Source: Aliiroseovarius sp. M344 (GTDB lineage: Bacteria > Pseudomonadota > Alphaproteobacteria > Rhodobacterales > Rhodobacteraceae). Taken from it: a stretch of 64,000 nt of DNA. Shown here piece after piece: positions 53,323 through 63,327 of this stretch (positions are counted from its first letter, which is position 1; the number at the start of each line of letters is the position of its first letter). The position numbers were made by a program, and so were the translations under genes. Below the pieces are notes generated by a model. The model did not search any database, had not been told where the DNA came from, and was given only the letters and a program-made list of their open reading frames with translations. Location: the NCBI RefSeq assembly GCF_025140835.1, contig NZ_CP081153.1, forward strand, positions 1,364,001 through 1,428,000, written 5' to 3'.

Positions 53323-55197
53323 TCAGATGACCTTCTTGATACCCAAAAGACGGGCGCGGGCGCGCGGGTCGGAATCAAACAGTGAGGCAAGCTGTTCGGT
53401 CATCGCACCTGCCAACTGTTCGACATCTGTAATGGTCACAGCGCGGTCGTAATAGCGGGTCACATCATGACCGATGCCGATGGCCAGAAGCTCCACCTGC
53501 TTGCGCTTTTCGACCATCTCGATCACGTCGCGCAGGTGTTTTTCCAAGTAATTCGCAGGGTTAACGGACAAAGTTGAATCGTCCACCGGCGCCCCATCCG
53601 AGATCACCATCAAAATCTTGCGCTGTTCAGACCGCGCCACGATCCGGCGATGCGCCCATTCCAGCGCCTCGCCGTCGATGTTTTCTTTCAGCAGCCCTTC
53701 TTTCATCATCAGACCCAGATTGTCCCGGGTGCGGCGCATCGGGGCATCGGCTTTTTTGTAAATGATGTGGCGCAGGTCATTCAGGCGGCCCGGCTGCTGT
53801 GGGCGACCGTCAGCCAGCCATTTCTCACGGGCAAATCCGCCTTTCCACGCGCGGGTGGTGAAGCCCAAAACCTCGACCTTCACCTGACAGCGTTCAAGTG
53901 TGCGCGCCAGAACGTCGGCACAAATCGCGGCGATGGAAATCGGGCGGCCGCGCATGGAGCCTGAATTGTCCAGCAGAAGCGTTACGACCGTGTCGCGAAA
54001 CTCGGTGTCTTTTTCCTGCTTGAAGGACAACGGCGTTGTCGGGTTTGCGACCACGCGCGCCAAACGACCCGCGTCCAGAATGCCTTCTTCAAGGTCAAAC
54101 AGCCAAGACCGGTTTTGCTGGGCCTGCAAGCGGCGCTGCAACTTGTTGGCCAGACGGCTGACCGCGCCCTTCAGTGGTTCCAGCTGTTGATCCAGATAGG
54201 CGCGCAGGCGTTCAAGTTCGGCAGGTTCCGCAAGGTCTTCTGCCATAACCTCTTCGTCATGGTCGCCGTGATAGACCAGATAATCAGGATCGGCTTCGGA
54301 TGCCGGCGGGGGCGAGGGCTGCTCGAGTGGCGCATCCGCCTCGGGCATCTCTGCCTCGTCGCTCATATCCTCGTCGGCCATGTCGTCCAGCGTCACCTGC
54401 GCCTCGGACGGGTCCATCTGTTCGTCTTGCGCGCGATCGGGATCGGCCTCGGCCTCTTCATCATCCGGCGACTGTTCGTTTTGCTGATCATCGTCAGCCT
54501 GATCGTCTTCGGGCTCGGCGTCTTCGGGATTGTCGTCGTCTTCGCCATCAGGGTCATCGCCCAGTTGGTCCCCATAACCAAGGTCTTCGATGATCTGACG
54601 TGCGAAGCGGGCGAATTCCTTCTGGTCGCCCAGCTTGTCGCCCAGTTTGTCCAGATGGTCACCGGCCTGACCTTCGATGAAGTCACGCCACAGGTTCATC
54701 ACATTGCCCGCCGCCGGGGGCAGGGCGCGGCCTGTCGCCAGATGGCGCATCAGATACCCGGCTGCCGCAGCCAAGGGCGCATCGGCTGCTGCGGTGATTT
54801 GGTCGAAGCCCGCGCGCATTGCGTCCGTTTCGATTTTGGCGTCGATATTGCCAGCGGTGCCGGGCATGTCGCGTGCGCCCATCGCCTCGCACCGGGCGGT
54901 TTCCATCGCCTCATAAATCTCGCGCGCCATATTGCCAGCAGGCGCGTATTTCGCATGCGTCGCCTCGTTATGATAGCGGAGCTTCATCGCATAGGCATCC
55001 GCCGTGCCGCGCGCCAAAAGAACCTCGTCTTTGGTCATGCGCCGCGTAACCTGAGGCAGCCGCATCGCGTCCTTCGTCACACCCGATGGGTCCACCGAAA
55101 AGCTGACCGACAGTTCCGGTTCGTTGGCAAGCGTCTTGGTCGCTTCAGCCAGCGCTTTCTTGAACGGATCAGCAGGGTTGTCGGATGGTTTATTCAT
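53323..55197 (-). CDS. cobT: cobaltochelatase subunit CobT
   Basis: A 624-residue subunit of the aerobic cobalt-inserting chelatase CobNST for cobalamin synthesis. The N-terminal half has PVTRRMT and [13 protein letters not shown] segments, residues about 200-290 are highly acidic and low-complexity ([24 protein letters not shown]), and the C-terminal third is a von Willebrand A domain with the [13 protein letters not shown]. It works with the AAA+ subunit CobS encoded upstream. The 163-base spacer between them has two hairpins. Confidence 0.95.
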   Translation of the reverse strand: MNKPSDNPADPFKKALAEATKTLANEPELSVSFSVDPSGVTKDAMRLPQVTRRMTKDEVLLARGTADAYAMKLRYHNEATHAKYAPAGNMAREIYEAMETARCEAMGARDMPGTAGNIDAKIETDAMRAGFDQITAAADAPLAAAAGYLMRHLATGRALPPAAGNVMNLWRDFIEGQAGDHLDKLGDKLGDQKEFARFARQIIEDLGYGDQLGDDPDGEDDDNPEDAEPEDDQADDDQQNEQSPDDEEAEADPDRAQDEQMDPSEAQVTLDDMADEDMSDEAEMPEADAPLEQPSPPPASEADPDYLVYHGDHDEEVMAEDLAEPAELERLRAYLDQQLEPLKGAVSRLANKLQRRLQAQQNRSWLFDLEEGILDAGRLARVVANPTTPLSFKQEKDTEFRDTVVTLLLDNSGSMRGRPISIAAICADVLARTLERCQVKVEVLGFTTRAWKGGFAREKWLADGRPQQPGRLNDLRHIIYKKADAPMRRTRDNLGLMMKEGLLKENIDGEALEWAHRRIVARSEQRKILMVISDGAPVDDSTLSVNPANYLEKHLRDVIEMVEKRKQVELLAIGIGHDVTRYYDRAVTITDVEQLAGAMTEQLASLFDSDPRARARLLGIKKVI

Positions 55198-55268
55198 TTG
55201 GCTCTGCCTGTCGAATACGCAAGATCGCGCAACGAATAGAAACTGCGCTTAGGGCTGCAGAGACCCGC

Positions 55269-55330
55269 GGGGTGGCGCAAAAGCGCCGCCCCATGGGGGC
55301 GGGTCGGCGCTGCCCGGTCCCGCGACCGGA
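55269..55330 (-). promoter_or_regulatory. two hairpins in the cobS/cobT spacer
   Basis: GGGGTGGCGC (55269-55278) pairs with GCGCCGCCCC (55283-55292) around an AAAA loop, and CCGGTC pairs with GACCGG at about 55315-55330. No T-run follows on the minus strand. They lie between cobS and cobT on the same strand and may shift the relative amounts of the two mRNAs. Confidence 0.6.
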
Positions 55331-55360
55331 CGGTGCACAACGATATCAGACCACCTGAGA

Positions 55361-56347
55361 TCACCCCAAGCTCATGCTCACCGCGCTCTCCGGCAGTTCC
55401 TCGTCAAAGCAACGCTGATAGAACTCGGCGACGATCTGACGCTCCAGCTCGTCACATTTGTTCAGGAAGGACAGGCGGAAGGCATAACCGACCGAGCGGA
55501 AGATATGCGCGTTCTGCGCCCAGTTGATCACGGTGCGCGGGCTCATCACGGTGGACAGATCGCCGTTCATAAACGCGGTGCGGGTCAGGTCGGCGACGGT
55601 GACCATCTGGGCCACGGTTTTGCGGCCCTTCTCGGTGTTCAGAAGCGGGTTCTTCGCCAGCACGATGTTGGTCTCTGCGTCATGTGACAGATAGTTCAGC
55701 GTGGCGACCAGCGACCAGCGGTCCATCTGCGCCTGGTTGATCTGTTGCACACCGTGGTAAAGCCCGGTCGTGTCGCCCAGACCGACAGTGTTGGCGGTGG
55801 CAAACAGGCGGAAGGACGGGTGCGGGGTGATGACTTCGTTCTGGTCCAGCAGGGTCAGCTTGCCGTCATGTTCCAACACACGCTGGATGACGAACATAAC
55901 ATCGGGGCGGCCCGCATCGTATTCGTCGAACACAATCGCGGTCGGGTTGCGCAGCGCCCACGGCAGGATGCCTTCCTGAAACTCGGTCACCTGCATGCCG
56001 TCTTTCAGCTTGATCGCGTCCTTACCGATCAGGTCGATCCGGCTGATATGGCTGTCAAGGTTCACACGCACAGCGGGCCAGTTCAGACGGGCGGCGACCT
56101 GTTCGATATGGGTCGATTTCCCCGTGCCGTGATAGCCTTGGATCATCACGCGGCGATTGTGCGAAAAGCCTGCAAGGATCGCCAGTGTGGTGTCGGGATC
56201 AAACTTATAGGTAGTGTCGATCTCGGGCACGCGATCCATGCGGTCGGCAAAGCCTTTGACATGCATATCGCTGTCGATGCCGAAAACCTCGCGGACCGAA
56301 ATCTCTTCGGTGGGTTTCGCGTTCATGTCATGTGTGCCGTCAGCCAT
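55361..56347 (-). CDS. cobS: cobaltochelatase subunit CobS
   Basis: A 328-residue AAA+ ATPase of the CobNST chelatase. Walker A is GYHGTGKST (residues 71-79), Walker B is in [11 protein letters not shown] near 140, and the [21 protein letters not shown] sensor-1 segment and NQAQMDRW follow. The start at 56347 gives MADGTHDMN; an in-frame upstream codon at 56401 adds residues without similarity. It lies downstream of a J-domain gene in the same direction. Confidence 0.95.
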   Translation of the reverse strand: MADGTHDMNAKPTEEISVREVFGIDSDMHVKGFADRMDRVPEIDTTYKFDPDTTLAILAGFSHNRRVMIQGYHGTGKSTHIEQVAARLNWPAVRVNLDSHISRIDLIGKDAIKLKDGMQVTEFQEGILPWALRNPTAIVFDEYDAGRPDVMFVIQRVLEHDGKLTLLDQNEVITPHPSFRLFATANTVGLGDTTGLYHGVQQINQAQMDRWSLVATLNYLSHDAETNIVLAKNPLLNTEKGRKTVAQMVTVADLTRTAFMNGDLSTVMSPRTVINWAQNAHIFRSVGYAFRLSFLNKCDELERQIVAEFYQRCFDEELPESAVSMSLG

Positions 56348-56510
56348 CTGCGTAGTTCCTTCTGCCTCGCGCGTCGCAACCCGGCTTTGATGCCTGATCA
56401 ACGGGACGGGTTCAAGGGGAAGGTCGCCAGATTTGTGACGCAGGGACAGGGTGGCCCTATTGGTTGTTCAACGGTGGCTACACCGGCGTTTGTGACTTGA
56501 AGACGCTCCA

Positions 56511-56537
56511 AAGAAAAAAGGCGGCTCGCAGGCCGCA
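56511..56537 (-). terminator. intrinsic terminator after the J-domain gene
   Basis: On the minus strand GCGGC pairs with GCCGC around CTGCGA and is followed by CTTTTTTCTTT. It separates the J-domain gene from cobS downstream, so the two are probably not strictly co-transcribed. Confidence 0.75.
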
Positions 56538-56568
56538 CTTCTTTCAGAATACCTGCAAAAAACCGACG

Positions 56569-57195
56569 TCACTTAAAGCTCCGGCTTTCCTTGATCTGAT
56601 CCCACGCCCAGCGAACTTCCTGAAGCTGTTCTTCCTGCGACCGGTCACCGCCGTTCATGTCAGGGTGCAGCACCTTGATCAGTTTCTTATAGGCCTTTCG
56701 GATCTCGGCCTTGGTCCAGTGGTCCTTGGCTTCCAGAATGTCGACCGCGCGTCGTTCGGTGGGCGGCAGTTTCCGGGTCCCGGTGATGGATTTGCCGGGG
56801 TTGCGCGTGGCGTTTTCGCCCAGCACCTGATGCGGGTCATCGACGCCCAGACGTGCCCAGGCGCGCTGTTCGTCCTTGGTGCCAAAGGGCTTCGTCTCAC
56901 GCTCCCACACCCGGTCTTTGTCGAACTGTTCGTGCACCTCTTCTTCAGAGGCCCCGTCAAAAAAGTTCCACTTCAGATTATATTCGCGCACATGGTCTTT
57001 GCAAAACCACTTGAACTCATCCAGATGATCGGGGGATCGCGGCGCGCGATACTGGCCCTGTTCCTGACAGCCATCATGTTCACAAACTCGTTTCGAGGTT
57101 TCGAACGCGCCAGACATCCCGCGCTTGCCACGCGGGTTCTTTTTTTTGGCCGCAGAGACCGACATGTCAAAACCAAATGGATCGTTGTTGGACAT
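56569..57195 (-). CDS. J-domain protein with N-terminal Cys/His region
   Basis: A 208-residue protein. The C-terminal 65 residues are a J domain (AVDILEAKDHWTKAEIRKAYKKLIKVLHPDMNGGDRSQEEQLQEVRWAWDQIK) with the HPD motif that stimulates DnaK. The N-terminal part has CEHDGCQEQGQYRAPRSPDHLDEFKWFCKDH, a Cys/His set that could bind zinc, and a WNFFDGASEEEV segment. Genes of this kind stand next to cobS and bolA throughout alphaproteobacteria; a link to CobS-type chelatase assembly is possible but unproven. Confidence 0.85.
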   Translation of the reverse strand: MSNNDPFGFDMSVSAAKKKNPRGKRGMSGAFETSKRVCEHDGCQEQGQYRAPRSPDHLDEFKWFCKDHVREYNLKWNFFDGASEEEVHEQFDKDRVWERETKPFGTKDEQRAWARLGVDDPHQVLGENATRNPGKSITGTRKLPPTERRAVDILEAKDHWTKAEIRKAYKKLIKVLHPDMNGGDRSQEEQLQEVRWAWDQIKESRSFK

Positions 57196-57269
57196 CTAAA
57201 TACTCTTTTCGACTCGGACCCGAGAGTTTACTGCTTTTTCACCGGGATAGAAGAGGGAAAGGGCAGGAA

Positions 57270-57527
57270 ATGAACAGGGCAGACCGGATATCTGGCGCGT
57301 TGCAGGCGGCTTTTTCCCCGCAACATCTTGAAGTCATTGATGAAAGTGAAGCACATCGAGGCCATGCAGGTTATCAGGACGGCGGGCAAAGCCACTTCCG
57401 CGTGGTGATCCGCGCGCGCGCGTTTGGCGATATGTCGCGCGTTGCCCGCCACCGCGCGATCCACAAAGCCCTTGGCAGCGAACTGGTTGGCGAGATTCAC
57501 GCACTGGCGCTGGACGTAGCTGGCTGA
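57270..57527 (+). CDS. bolA: BolA-family protein
   Basis: An 85-residue BolA protein, a small iron-sulfur-linked regulator that pairs with monothiol glutaredoxins. The LEVIDESEAHRGHAGYQDGGQSHFRVVI and VARHRAIHKALGSEL segments carry the conserved His residues (SHF, RHRA and IHAL). The start at 57270 follows a GGCAGGAA site. It diverges from the J-domain gene. Confidence 0.92.
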   Translation: MNRADRISGALQAAFSPQHLEVIDESEAHRGHAGYQDGGQSHFRVVIRARAFGDMSRVARHRAIHKALGSELVGEIHALALDVAG

Positions 57528-57536
57528 GGGGGCGGC

Positions 57537-57950
57537 CTAGCTGTCTTGGCGGTTGATGGCGGGGGCGTTCTGGCTGACCGTGTTGGCCTCGTCGGCTGAT
57601 GGCAACGAGGGCGCTTTGTGCGTATCCGCAACATCGACCGGTGTCGCCATTACCGAAGAGCGATATGGCGTCTCTTTCGGTGTGTCCACCTCCACAGCCT
57701 CTACCGCGTCATCGCGGTCCAAGGCGCGGCGAAACACCAGAATATTCTGATAGACCGTCGTGCGCCCGGTGAAGCCAGAGCGTTCTTCGCAAGGCAGCGT
57801 GTCGGCGCGCAGATATTCCCACCCATCAGCGGCCATCTCATTCAGCAGCTCGGTCATGGCATGTGCAAACCGGTCTTCATTGGTTTTGATACCGCGGGCT
57901 TTCTTGCCCTTGCGCGGCGCGGCGATCGCTTCGTATTCGAACTGCGTCAT
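57537..57950 (-). CDS. DUF4177 domain-containing protein
   Basis: A 137-residue protein. The first 75 residues (MTQFEYEAIAAPRKGKKARGIKTNEDRFAHAMTELLNEMAADGWEYLRADTLPCEERSGFTGRTTVYQNILVFRR) are a DUF4177-like domain. The rest is low-complexity, acidic and proline-rich, ending in polar residues, so probably disordered. It converges on bolA with a nine-base gap. No function is known. Confidence 0.75.
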   Translation of the reverse strand: MTQFEYEAIAAPRKGKKARGIKTNEDRFAHAMTELLNEMAADGWEYLRADTLPCEERSGFTGRTTVYQNILVFRRALDRDDAVEAVEVDTPKETPYRSSVMATPVDVADTHKAPSLPSADEANTVSQNAPAINRQDS

Positions 57951-58036
57951 GGTGTGGTTCCTTAACTTGGCTGGCGCACCCTAAACGATCCGTGCGTGAG
58001 CTACCAAAGGGGATTGAACGGCTTGCGGAAATCCGC

Positions 58037-58062
58037 CTGAGGGCAGGGTATGCCGCCCTCAG
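58037..58062 (-). promoter_or_regulatory. stem-loop downstream of gatB
   Basis: CTGAGGGC at 58037-58044 pairs with GCCCTCAG at 58055-58062. A second small hairpin (GCGGA/TCCGC) lies next to it on the lower-coordinate side. The minus strand lacks a long T-run, so termination strength is uncertain. Confidence 0.5.
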
Positions 58063-58072
58063 AAAGCAGAGA

Positions 58073-59587
58073 TTAAAGGCCGAGTTTTTGGGTCACGATC
58101 TCGTTCACCGCTTTCGGGTTGGCCTTGCCACCTGTGGCTTTCATCACCTGACCCACGAAAAAGCCCACCAGTTTCGGGTTCTCTTTGGCCTTTTCGACCT
58201 GCGCGGGGTTGGCGGCGATCACTTCGTCCACGGCGGCTTCGATCGCGCCCGTGTCGGTGACCTGCTTCATGCCGCGGTCTTCCACGATCTTGGCGGGGTC
58301 GCCGCCTTCGGTATAGACAATCTCGAACAGATCCTTCGCGATCTTGCCCGAAATGTCCCCGTTGGTGATCAACGCGATGATACCGCCCAGTTGCGCCGGG
58401 CTGACCGGGCTTTCGGTGATCGTGTGATCCTCTTTCTTCAGACGTCCAAACAGCTCGTTGATGACCCAGTTGGCTGCCAGCTTACCGTCGCGACCTTCCG
58501 CCACCGCCTCAAAGAATGCAGCACTCTCCGCATCCGCGGTCAGGACGCCTGCATCATATTCGGACAGGCTGAAATCATTGACGAAACGCGCTTTCTTTTC
58601 GTCCGGCAGTTCGGGCAGGGTCTTGGCGATGTCGTCCACCCAGCCCTGTTCGATCTCAAGCGGCAGCAGGTCGGGGCAGGGGAAATAGCGATAATCATGC
58701 GCTTCTTCCTTGGACCGCATCGACCGGGTTTCGTTCTTGTCGGCGTCGTACAGGCGGGTTTCCTGCGTGATCTTGCCGCCGTCCTCCAGTATGGCGATCT
58801 GGCGGCGCGCCTCGTAATCAATCGCGGCCTGAATGAATCGCATCGAGTTCATGTTCTTGATCTCGCATCGCGTACCAAGATGGCCGAAATCCTGCGTTTC
58901 CATGTATTTCTCATACTGACCCGGACGACAGACCGAGACGTTGACGTCTGCCCGCATACTGCCGTTCTGCATGTTGCCATCGCAGGTGCCCAGATAGCGC
59001 AGGATCTGGCGCAATTTGGTGACATAGGCGGCGGCCTCTTCCGGGCCGCGAATGTCCGGGCGGCTGACAATCTCCATCAGCGCCACACCGGTGCGGTTCA
59101 GGTCCACGAAGGACATGTTCGGGTCCATGTCATGCACGGATTTACCAGCGTCCTGCTCAAGGTGGATGCGTTCGATGCGCACCTTGCGTGCGATCCCCGG
59201 CGCCATGTCGACGATCACTTCGCCTTCACCCACAATGGGGTGGTACAGTTGGCTGATCTGATAGCCCTGCGGCAGGTCAGGATAGAAGTAGTTCTTGCGG
59301 TCAAAAGCCGAAAACAGGTTGATCTCGGCCTTGAGGCCCAGACCGGTGCGCACCGCTTGTTCGACACAGAATTCATTGATCACGGGCAACATGCCAGGCA
59401 TGGCAGCATCCACAAATGCGACGTTCGAGTTGGGTTCCGCCCCAAACTTGGTCGATGCCCCGGAAAAGAGTTTGGAATTGGAGCTGACCTGCGCGTGGAT
59501 TTCCATCCCGACAACCAGTTCCCAATCGTCCTTGGCCCCGGCAATGGTTTTAACGGCAGGGGCTTCATAGGCGAGATGATCCAGCAT
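58073..59587 (-). CDS. gatB: aspartyl/glutamyl-tRNA amidotransferase subunit B
   Basis: A 504-residue GatB subunit that converts Glu-tRNA(Gln) or Asp-tRNA(Asn) to the amidated form together with GatA and Gat[54 protein letters not shown] and the C-terminal YqeY-like helical tail ending [13 protein letters not shown] are diagnostic. The kinase domain's conserved Glu/His cluster is intact. gatA and gatC are not in the window. Confidence 0.96.
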   Translation of the reverse strand: MLDHLAYEAPAVKTIAGAKDDWELVVGMEIHAQVSSNSKLFSGASTKFGAEPNSNVAFVDAAMPGMLPVINEFCVEQAVRTGLGLKAEINLFSAFDRKNYFYPDLPQGYQISQLYHPIVGEGEVIVDMAPGIARKVRIERIHLEQDAGKSVHDMDPNMSFVDLNRTGVALMEIVSRPDIRGPEEAAAYVTKLRQILRYLGTCDGNMQNGSMRADVNVSVCRPGQYEKYMETQDFGHLGTRCEIKNMNSMRFIQAAIDYEARRQIAILEDGGKITQETRLYDADKNETRSMRSKEEAHDYRYFPCPDLLPLEIEQGWVDDIAKTLPELPDEKKARFVNDFSLSEYDAGVLTADAESAAFFEAVAEGRDGKLAANWVINELFGRLKKEDHTITESPVSPAQLGGIIALITNGDISGKIAKDLFEIVYTEGGDPAKIVEDRGMKQVTDTGAIEAAVDEVIAANPAQVEKAKENPKLVGFFVGQVMKATGGKANPKAVNEIVTQKLGL

Positions 59588-59917
59588 GTGCTCTTTTCCC
59601 GTGTTTCGTGATCTTTTGGCCTTCTAGGGCAGGCGTAGGCGCGGGGCAAGAGGCAGCACGTGTGTCGAGTGTGCAGAGCGGTGCCCAGAGCGCGGCAACC
59701 CGGTTTTCGCCCAAAGATTGCGCTGCAACGCAGCAAATCGGTCAATTTCTAACGAGAGTAGAAATTCTGAGCGCATACCGGCCCTGCAAATAAGGCATAT
59801 CAGCAAGACTCTGCCCATTGCTGCGGCGCCGCATCGGCGAGGTTGCTTAATGCAACCACGCCTTTTACGACCCCGCGGTGAATTAAGTGGAACGCAACCG
59901 GACCTGAGCGAGGGACG
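59588..59917. other. 330-base divergent intergenic region between gatB and the lytic transglycosylase gene
   Basis: No gene was seen. It contains one clear inverted repeat, AATTTCTA at 59744-59751 with TAGAAATT at 59759-59766 (seven-base loop), in an otherwise mixed sequence. The last 150 bases before 59918 are the likely promoter region of the transglycosylase gene, with no box I can place with confidence. Confidence 0.55.
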
Positions 59918-60514
59918 ATGAAACGACTAATTTTAGGCCTGATGGCGGCGATGATGATTGCCCCTGCTGCGCAGGCCAACGACATTTTCGGTACGCGCGG
60001 GGTGCGCACGCCGGTGTTGACGATGAAATGGGATGCAAAGCCGCAAGCGTCGGCTTGGACTGATGCAACCATGAAGGCGCTGGAAACCCACGGGGCGGCT
60101 TTGTCGAAAACTGTGCCCGCCGATATCAAGGCGTGGTGCCCCGGTTATGAAAAGCAAAGCGCCGAGGGGCGCAACGCATTCTGGGCCGGGCTTCTGTCCA
60201 CCTTGTCCTTTTATGAAAGCACGTGGCGCCCGACCGCTGTTGGCGGTGGCGGCAAGTGGTATGGGCTAGTGCAGATCCTTCCGGCAACCGCACGCGGATA
60301 TGGCTGCGAAGCTCGGTCGGGATCGGACCTGAAGCAAGGTGAACTGAACCTGAGCTGCGCTGTGCGCATCATGTCGGTGACCGTGCCGCGTGATAACGTT
60401 GTGTCAAAAGGCATGCGCGGTGTCGCCGCTGACTGGGGTCCGTTCCATTCCAAAAAGAAGCGGGAATCAATGCGGGCGTGGATCAAGGATCAAAACTACT
60501 GCGCTGTAAGCTGA
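59918..60514 (+). CDS. secreted lytic transglycosylase-like protein
   Basis: A 198-residue protein with a signal peptide (MKRLILGLMAAMMIAPAAQAND) and an SLT-type domain. The catalytic Glu is in STLSFYESTWRPTAVGGGGKWYGLVQILPATARGYGC, with the GLVQILP groove motif in its usual place. Pairs of Cys near the C-terminus could form disulfides. The plus-strand start at 59918 follows a GCGAGGGACG site. It is the second SLT-type gene of the window after 7530-8033 and the two differ in anchor: a lipoprotein versus this soluble form. Confidence 0.82.
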   Translation: MKRLILGLMAAMMIAPAAQANDIFGTRGVRTPVLTMKWDAKPQASAWTDATMKALETHGAALSKTVPADIKAWCPGYEKQSAEGRNAFWAGLLSTLSFYESTWRPTAVGGGGKWYGLVQILPATARGYGCEARSGSDLKQGELNLSCAVRIMSVTVPRDNVVSKGMRGVAADWGPFHSKKKRESMRAWIKDQNYCAVS

Positions 60515-60535
60515 ACGAGATTGGCAAAACACATG

Positions 60536-60570
60536 AAAAAAGGGCGGGCCTTTCGGACCCGCCCTTTTTT
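60536..60570. terminator. bidirectional intrinsic terminator
   Basis: AAAAAAGGGCGGG and CCCGCCCTTTTTT form a symmetric stem around CCTTTCGGA. It has six As before and six Ts after, so it ends the transglycosylase gene on the plus strand and pepN on the minus strand. Confidence 0.95.
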
Positions 60571-60585
60571 GTGCCGATGGTATAC

Positions 60586-63138
60586 TCAACCGTTTAAGAT
60601 GCGCCCCACCATTTCCTGACTGTCGCGGCTCAACCCCTCGGTTGCCAGAATGCGCGTCAGCGCGGATTTCATCATGTCCTGACGATCCGCATCGTAATGC
60701 CGCCACGTCTCGAAGCCCGAAGTCATGCGCGCGGCGATCTGGTGATTCACGGGGTCCAGCTTGATCAGCCAGTCCGCAGCGAGCGCATAGGCCTTGCCCG
60801 ACGCATGGTGGAACCCCGCATGGTTCATTCCCAGCGCGCCAAACAGGGCGCGGAAGCGATTGGGGTTTTTCCAGTGGAACGCAGGGTCTTTGGTCAGCGC
60901 TTCGGTTACAGCCGCAGCTTGATCCGGCGTTGCATGATACACTTGCAGCGAAAACCATTTGTCCATGACCAGTTCGTCATGATCAAACTGGCTGCGGAAT
61001 TCTGCTAGGGCGGCGTCGCCTTTCTGGACCTGCAGCAGGTATCCCAACGCCCCAAGCCGCAAGGTCATATTGTCGGCCCGATCATAAAGGACTTTTGCTG
61101 CAGCGCCGCCATCCAACCTGTTCAGAAGGTTCAACAAACCAAGTCCAAGGGCGCGTTTTCCGGCCTGCTCGGAATTGGGCGCAAAGGGTTCGGATACCTC
61201 CATTTCCGCCATCATCCGGGGCAACATATCCTGCAGATGTTCTGCCATCGCTTGCCACAGCGTTTGCTGCGCGTTGTATATTTTCTGCGGGTCTGGCGTC
61301 ACGCCGGCATCAAACAGCGTCTGCGCCAGATCATCCTGACTTGGCAGCCCAAGCGTCAGCGCGCGGAAGGCCGGATCAAGACTGTCGTCGCGCAGCATGA
61401 TCGCAATCGCATCCAGATAGGCCTCCAAAGACGCGTCTTCGTCGGTGGAAAGCGCGATAAGCACCTCTTTGGCCAAGGTGCGCCCGGCTTCCCACTTGTT
61501 GAACGGGTCGGTGTCATGCGCCAGCAGAAAGGCGCGCTCGGTCGGCGAGCTGTCACGCTGCAGGATCACCGGGGCCGAGAAATGGCGCAGGATCGAGGGT
61601 GTCGGCTTGGCGCCCAGACCTTCGAAAACGAAGCTTTGTTTGGCCTCGGTCATCTCCAGAACTTGGGTGCTCACAACCTCGTCTCCGTTCGGTCCGATCA
61701 GGCCAACGGCAATCGGAATGTGTTGAGGCAGTTTTTCGTCCTGACCCGGTGTGGGCGGTGTTTCCTGTTCAAAATGAAGTGTATAGGTGTCGTTGTTAAA
61801 GTCCTCAGATACCATCAGACGCGGTGTTCCAGCCTGTTTGTACCAGCGCCGAAACTGTGTCAGATCGCGGCCGGTGCTGTCTTCGAACACGCGCACCCAA
61901 TCTTCGATCGTGGCGGCGTCCCCATCATGGCGCGTGAAATAGAGATCAAGTGCTTTGTAATAGGCTTCTTCGCCGACCAGCGTTTTCATCATGCCAATCA
62001 GCTCTGCGCCCTTTTCATAAATGGTCGCGGTGTAGAAATTGTTGATCTCAACGAAGCTGTCGGGCTGCACCTGATGCGCCAGCGGGCCATTATCCTCGCG
62101 GAACTGGCGGCCGCGCAGGGCAGAGACATCGTTGATCCGGCACACAGCCTTTGACCGCAAATCACCTGAGAATTGCTGGTCGCGGAAGACTGTCAGCCCT
62201 TCCTTAAGACTCAGTTGGAACCAATCCCGGCAGGTGATCCGGTTGCCGGTCCAGTTGTGGAAATACTCATGCGCAATGATCGCTTCGATACGCTCAAAAT
62301 TGGCGTCGGTTGAGGTTTCGGAACTGGCCAACACAGCGGAGGTGTTGAAGATGTTCAGACCCTTGTTTTCCATCGCGCCCATGTTGAAATCTGACACGGC
62401 GACGATCTGAAAAATATCAAGGTCATATTCGCGCCCATATACTTCCTCGTCCCATTTCATCGAGGCTTTCAGCGCCTCCATGCCGAAGGCGGTCTTGCCC
62501 TCGTCGCCGGGGCGCACCCACAGCTTCAAATCGACGTCTTTGCCCGACATGGTGGTGAAGCTGTCGTCACGCGCCACCAATTCACCGGCCACCAAGGCGA
62601 ACAGATAGGCAGGTTTGGGCCAGGGATCGTGCCATTCGGCCCAACCGTCGCCGGAGCCGGTCGGGTTGCCGTTGGACAACAGCACCGGCAAACCACCTTC
62701 GATCCGTACCCGGAATGGGGCCATCACGTCAGGGCGATCAGGGTAATAGGTGATACGGCGAAAGCCCTCGGCCTCGCACTGGGTGCAATACATGCCGTTC
62801 GACATGTAAAGACCTTCAAGTGCAGTGTTGGTTTCCGGGCTAATCTCGACCTCCGCTTCCCACGTGAACGCCATGTCGGGTACCGCAGCGGTCAGCCCAC
62901 CTTCGACAAGGTCCGGGGTGACTTCAGTGCCATCGATCGAGGCACGGATGAGCGTAAGATGTTCTCCGTGCAGGAAAAAATCACGCGAAGCGGCATCGGG
63001 ATTCGGCACGAACCGGATCGTAGACTTAACCCGCGTCGCGACCGGATCCAGACGGAAGGTCAACGACACCTCTTCGATCAGCCAGTTGGGGGGGGCGTAG
63101 TCGGCAAGAAAGATTGGTTGGGGGGCTGTACCGGTCAT
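60586..63138 (-). CDS. pepN: aminopeptidase N
   Basis: An 850-residue M1 zinc aminopeptidase. The GAMENKG exopeptidase motif and HEYFHNWTGNRITCRDWFQLSLKEGL (HExxH with Glu 18 residues on) provide the catalytic core; an ABC-type C-terminal helical domain follows (VLYDRADNMTLRLGALGYLL). The start at 63138 gives MTGTAPQPIFLADYAPPNW. It has no signal peptide and should act in the cytoplasm on short peptides. Confidence 0.95.
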   Translation of the reverse strand: MTGTAPQPIFLADYAPPNWLIEEVSLTFRLDPVATRVKSTIRFVPNPDAASRDFFLHGEHLTLIRASIDGTEVTPDLVEGGLTAAVPDMAFTWEAEVEISPETNTALEGLYMSNGMYCTQCEAEGFRRITYYPDRPDVMAPFRVRIEGGLPVLLSNGNPTGSGDGWAEWHDPWPKPAYLFALVAGELVARDDSFTTMSGKDVDLKLWVRPGDEGKTAFGMEALKASMKWDEEVYGREYDLDIFQIVAVSDFNMGAMENKGLNIFNTSAVLASSETSTDANFERIEAIIAHEYFHNWTGNRITCRDWFQLSLKEGLTVFRDQQFSGDLRSKAVCRINDVSALRGRQFREDNGPLAHQVQPDSFVEINNFYTATIYEKGAELIGMMKTLVGEEAYYKALDLYFTRHDGDAATIEDWVRVFEDSTGRDLTQFRRWYKQAGTPRLMVSEDFNNDTYTLHFEQETPPTPGQDEKLPQHIPIAVGLIGPNGDEVVSTQVLEMTEAKQSFVFEGLGAKPTPSILRHFSAPVILQRDSSPTERAFLLAHDTDPFNKWEAGRTLAKEVLIALSTDEDASLEAYLDAIAIMLRDDSLDPAFRALTLGLPSQDDLAQTLFDAGVTPDPQKIYNAQQTLWQAMAEHLQDMLPRMMAEMEVSEPFAPNSEQAGKRALGLGLLNLLNRLDGGAAAKVLYDRADNMTLRLGALGYLLQVQKGDAALAEFRSQFDHDELVMDKWFSLQVYHATPDQAAAVTEALTKDPAFHWKNPNRFRALFGALGMNHAGFHHASGKAYALAADWLIKLDPVNHQIAARMTSGFETWRHYDADRQDMMKSALTRILATEGLSRDSQEMVGRILNG

Positions 63139-63327
63139 CTGATGTCCTTTTGGCGCGGGTGCAAGTTGGCACGTTAGACCCGCGCGACCCGGTCTTCAAG
63201 CGGTGCGTCCAACCCGCCTGATTATTCGGTTTTCCCTAATAGTTTGCTACGGAAATTTGGGTTGTGATTTGCTGCCGCATGCGAAACTCTGGCCCAAATA
63301 TCAGTTGAGCAGGTCAAAGGAATTGGG

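Noticed and set aside
54115..55239. Plus-strand frame with membrane-like hydrophobic stretches opposite cobT
   Set aside because: The hydrophobic runs are the reverse of the acidic low-complexity region of CobT and have no independent support.
57992..59611. 539-codon open frame opposite gatB
   Set aside because: Its extent mirrors gatB and the product shows no family motif; it is caused by GC-rich codon bias in the real gene.
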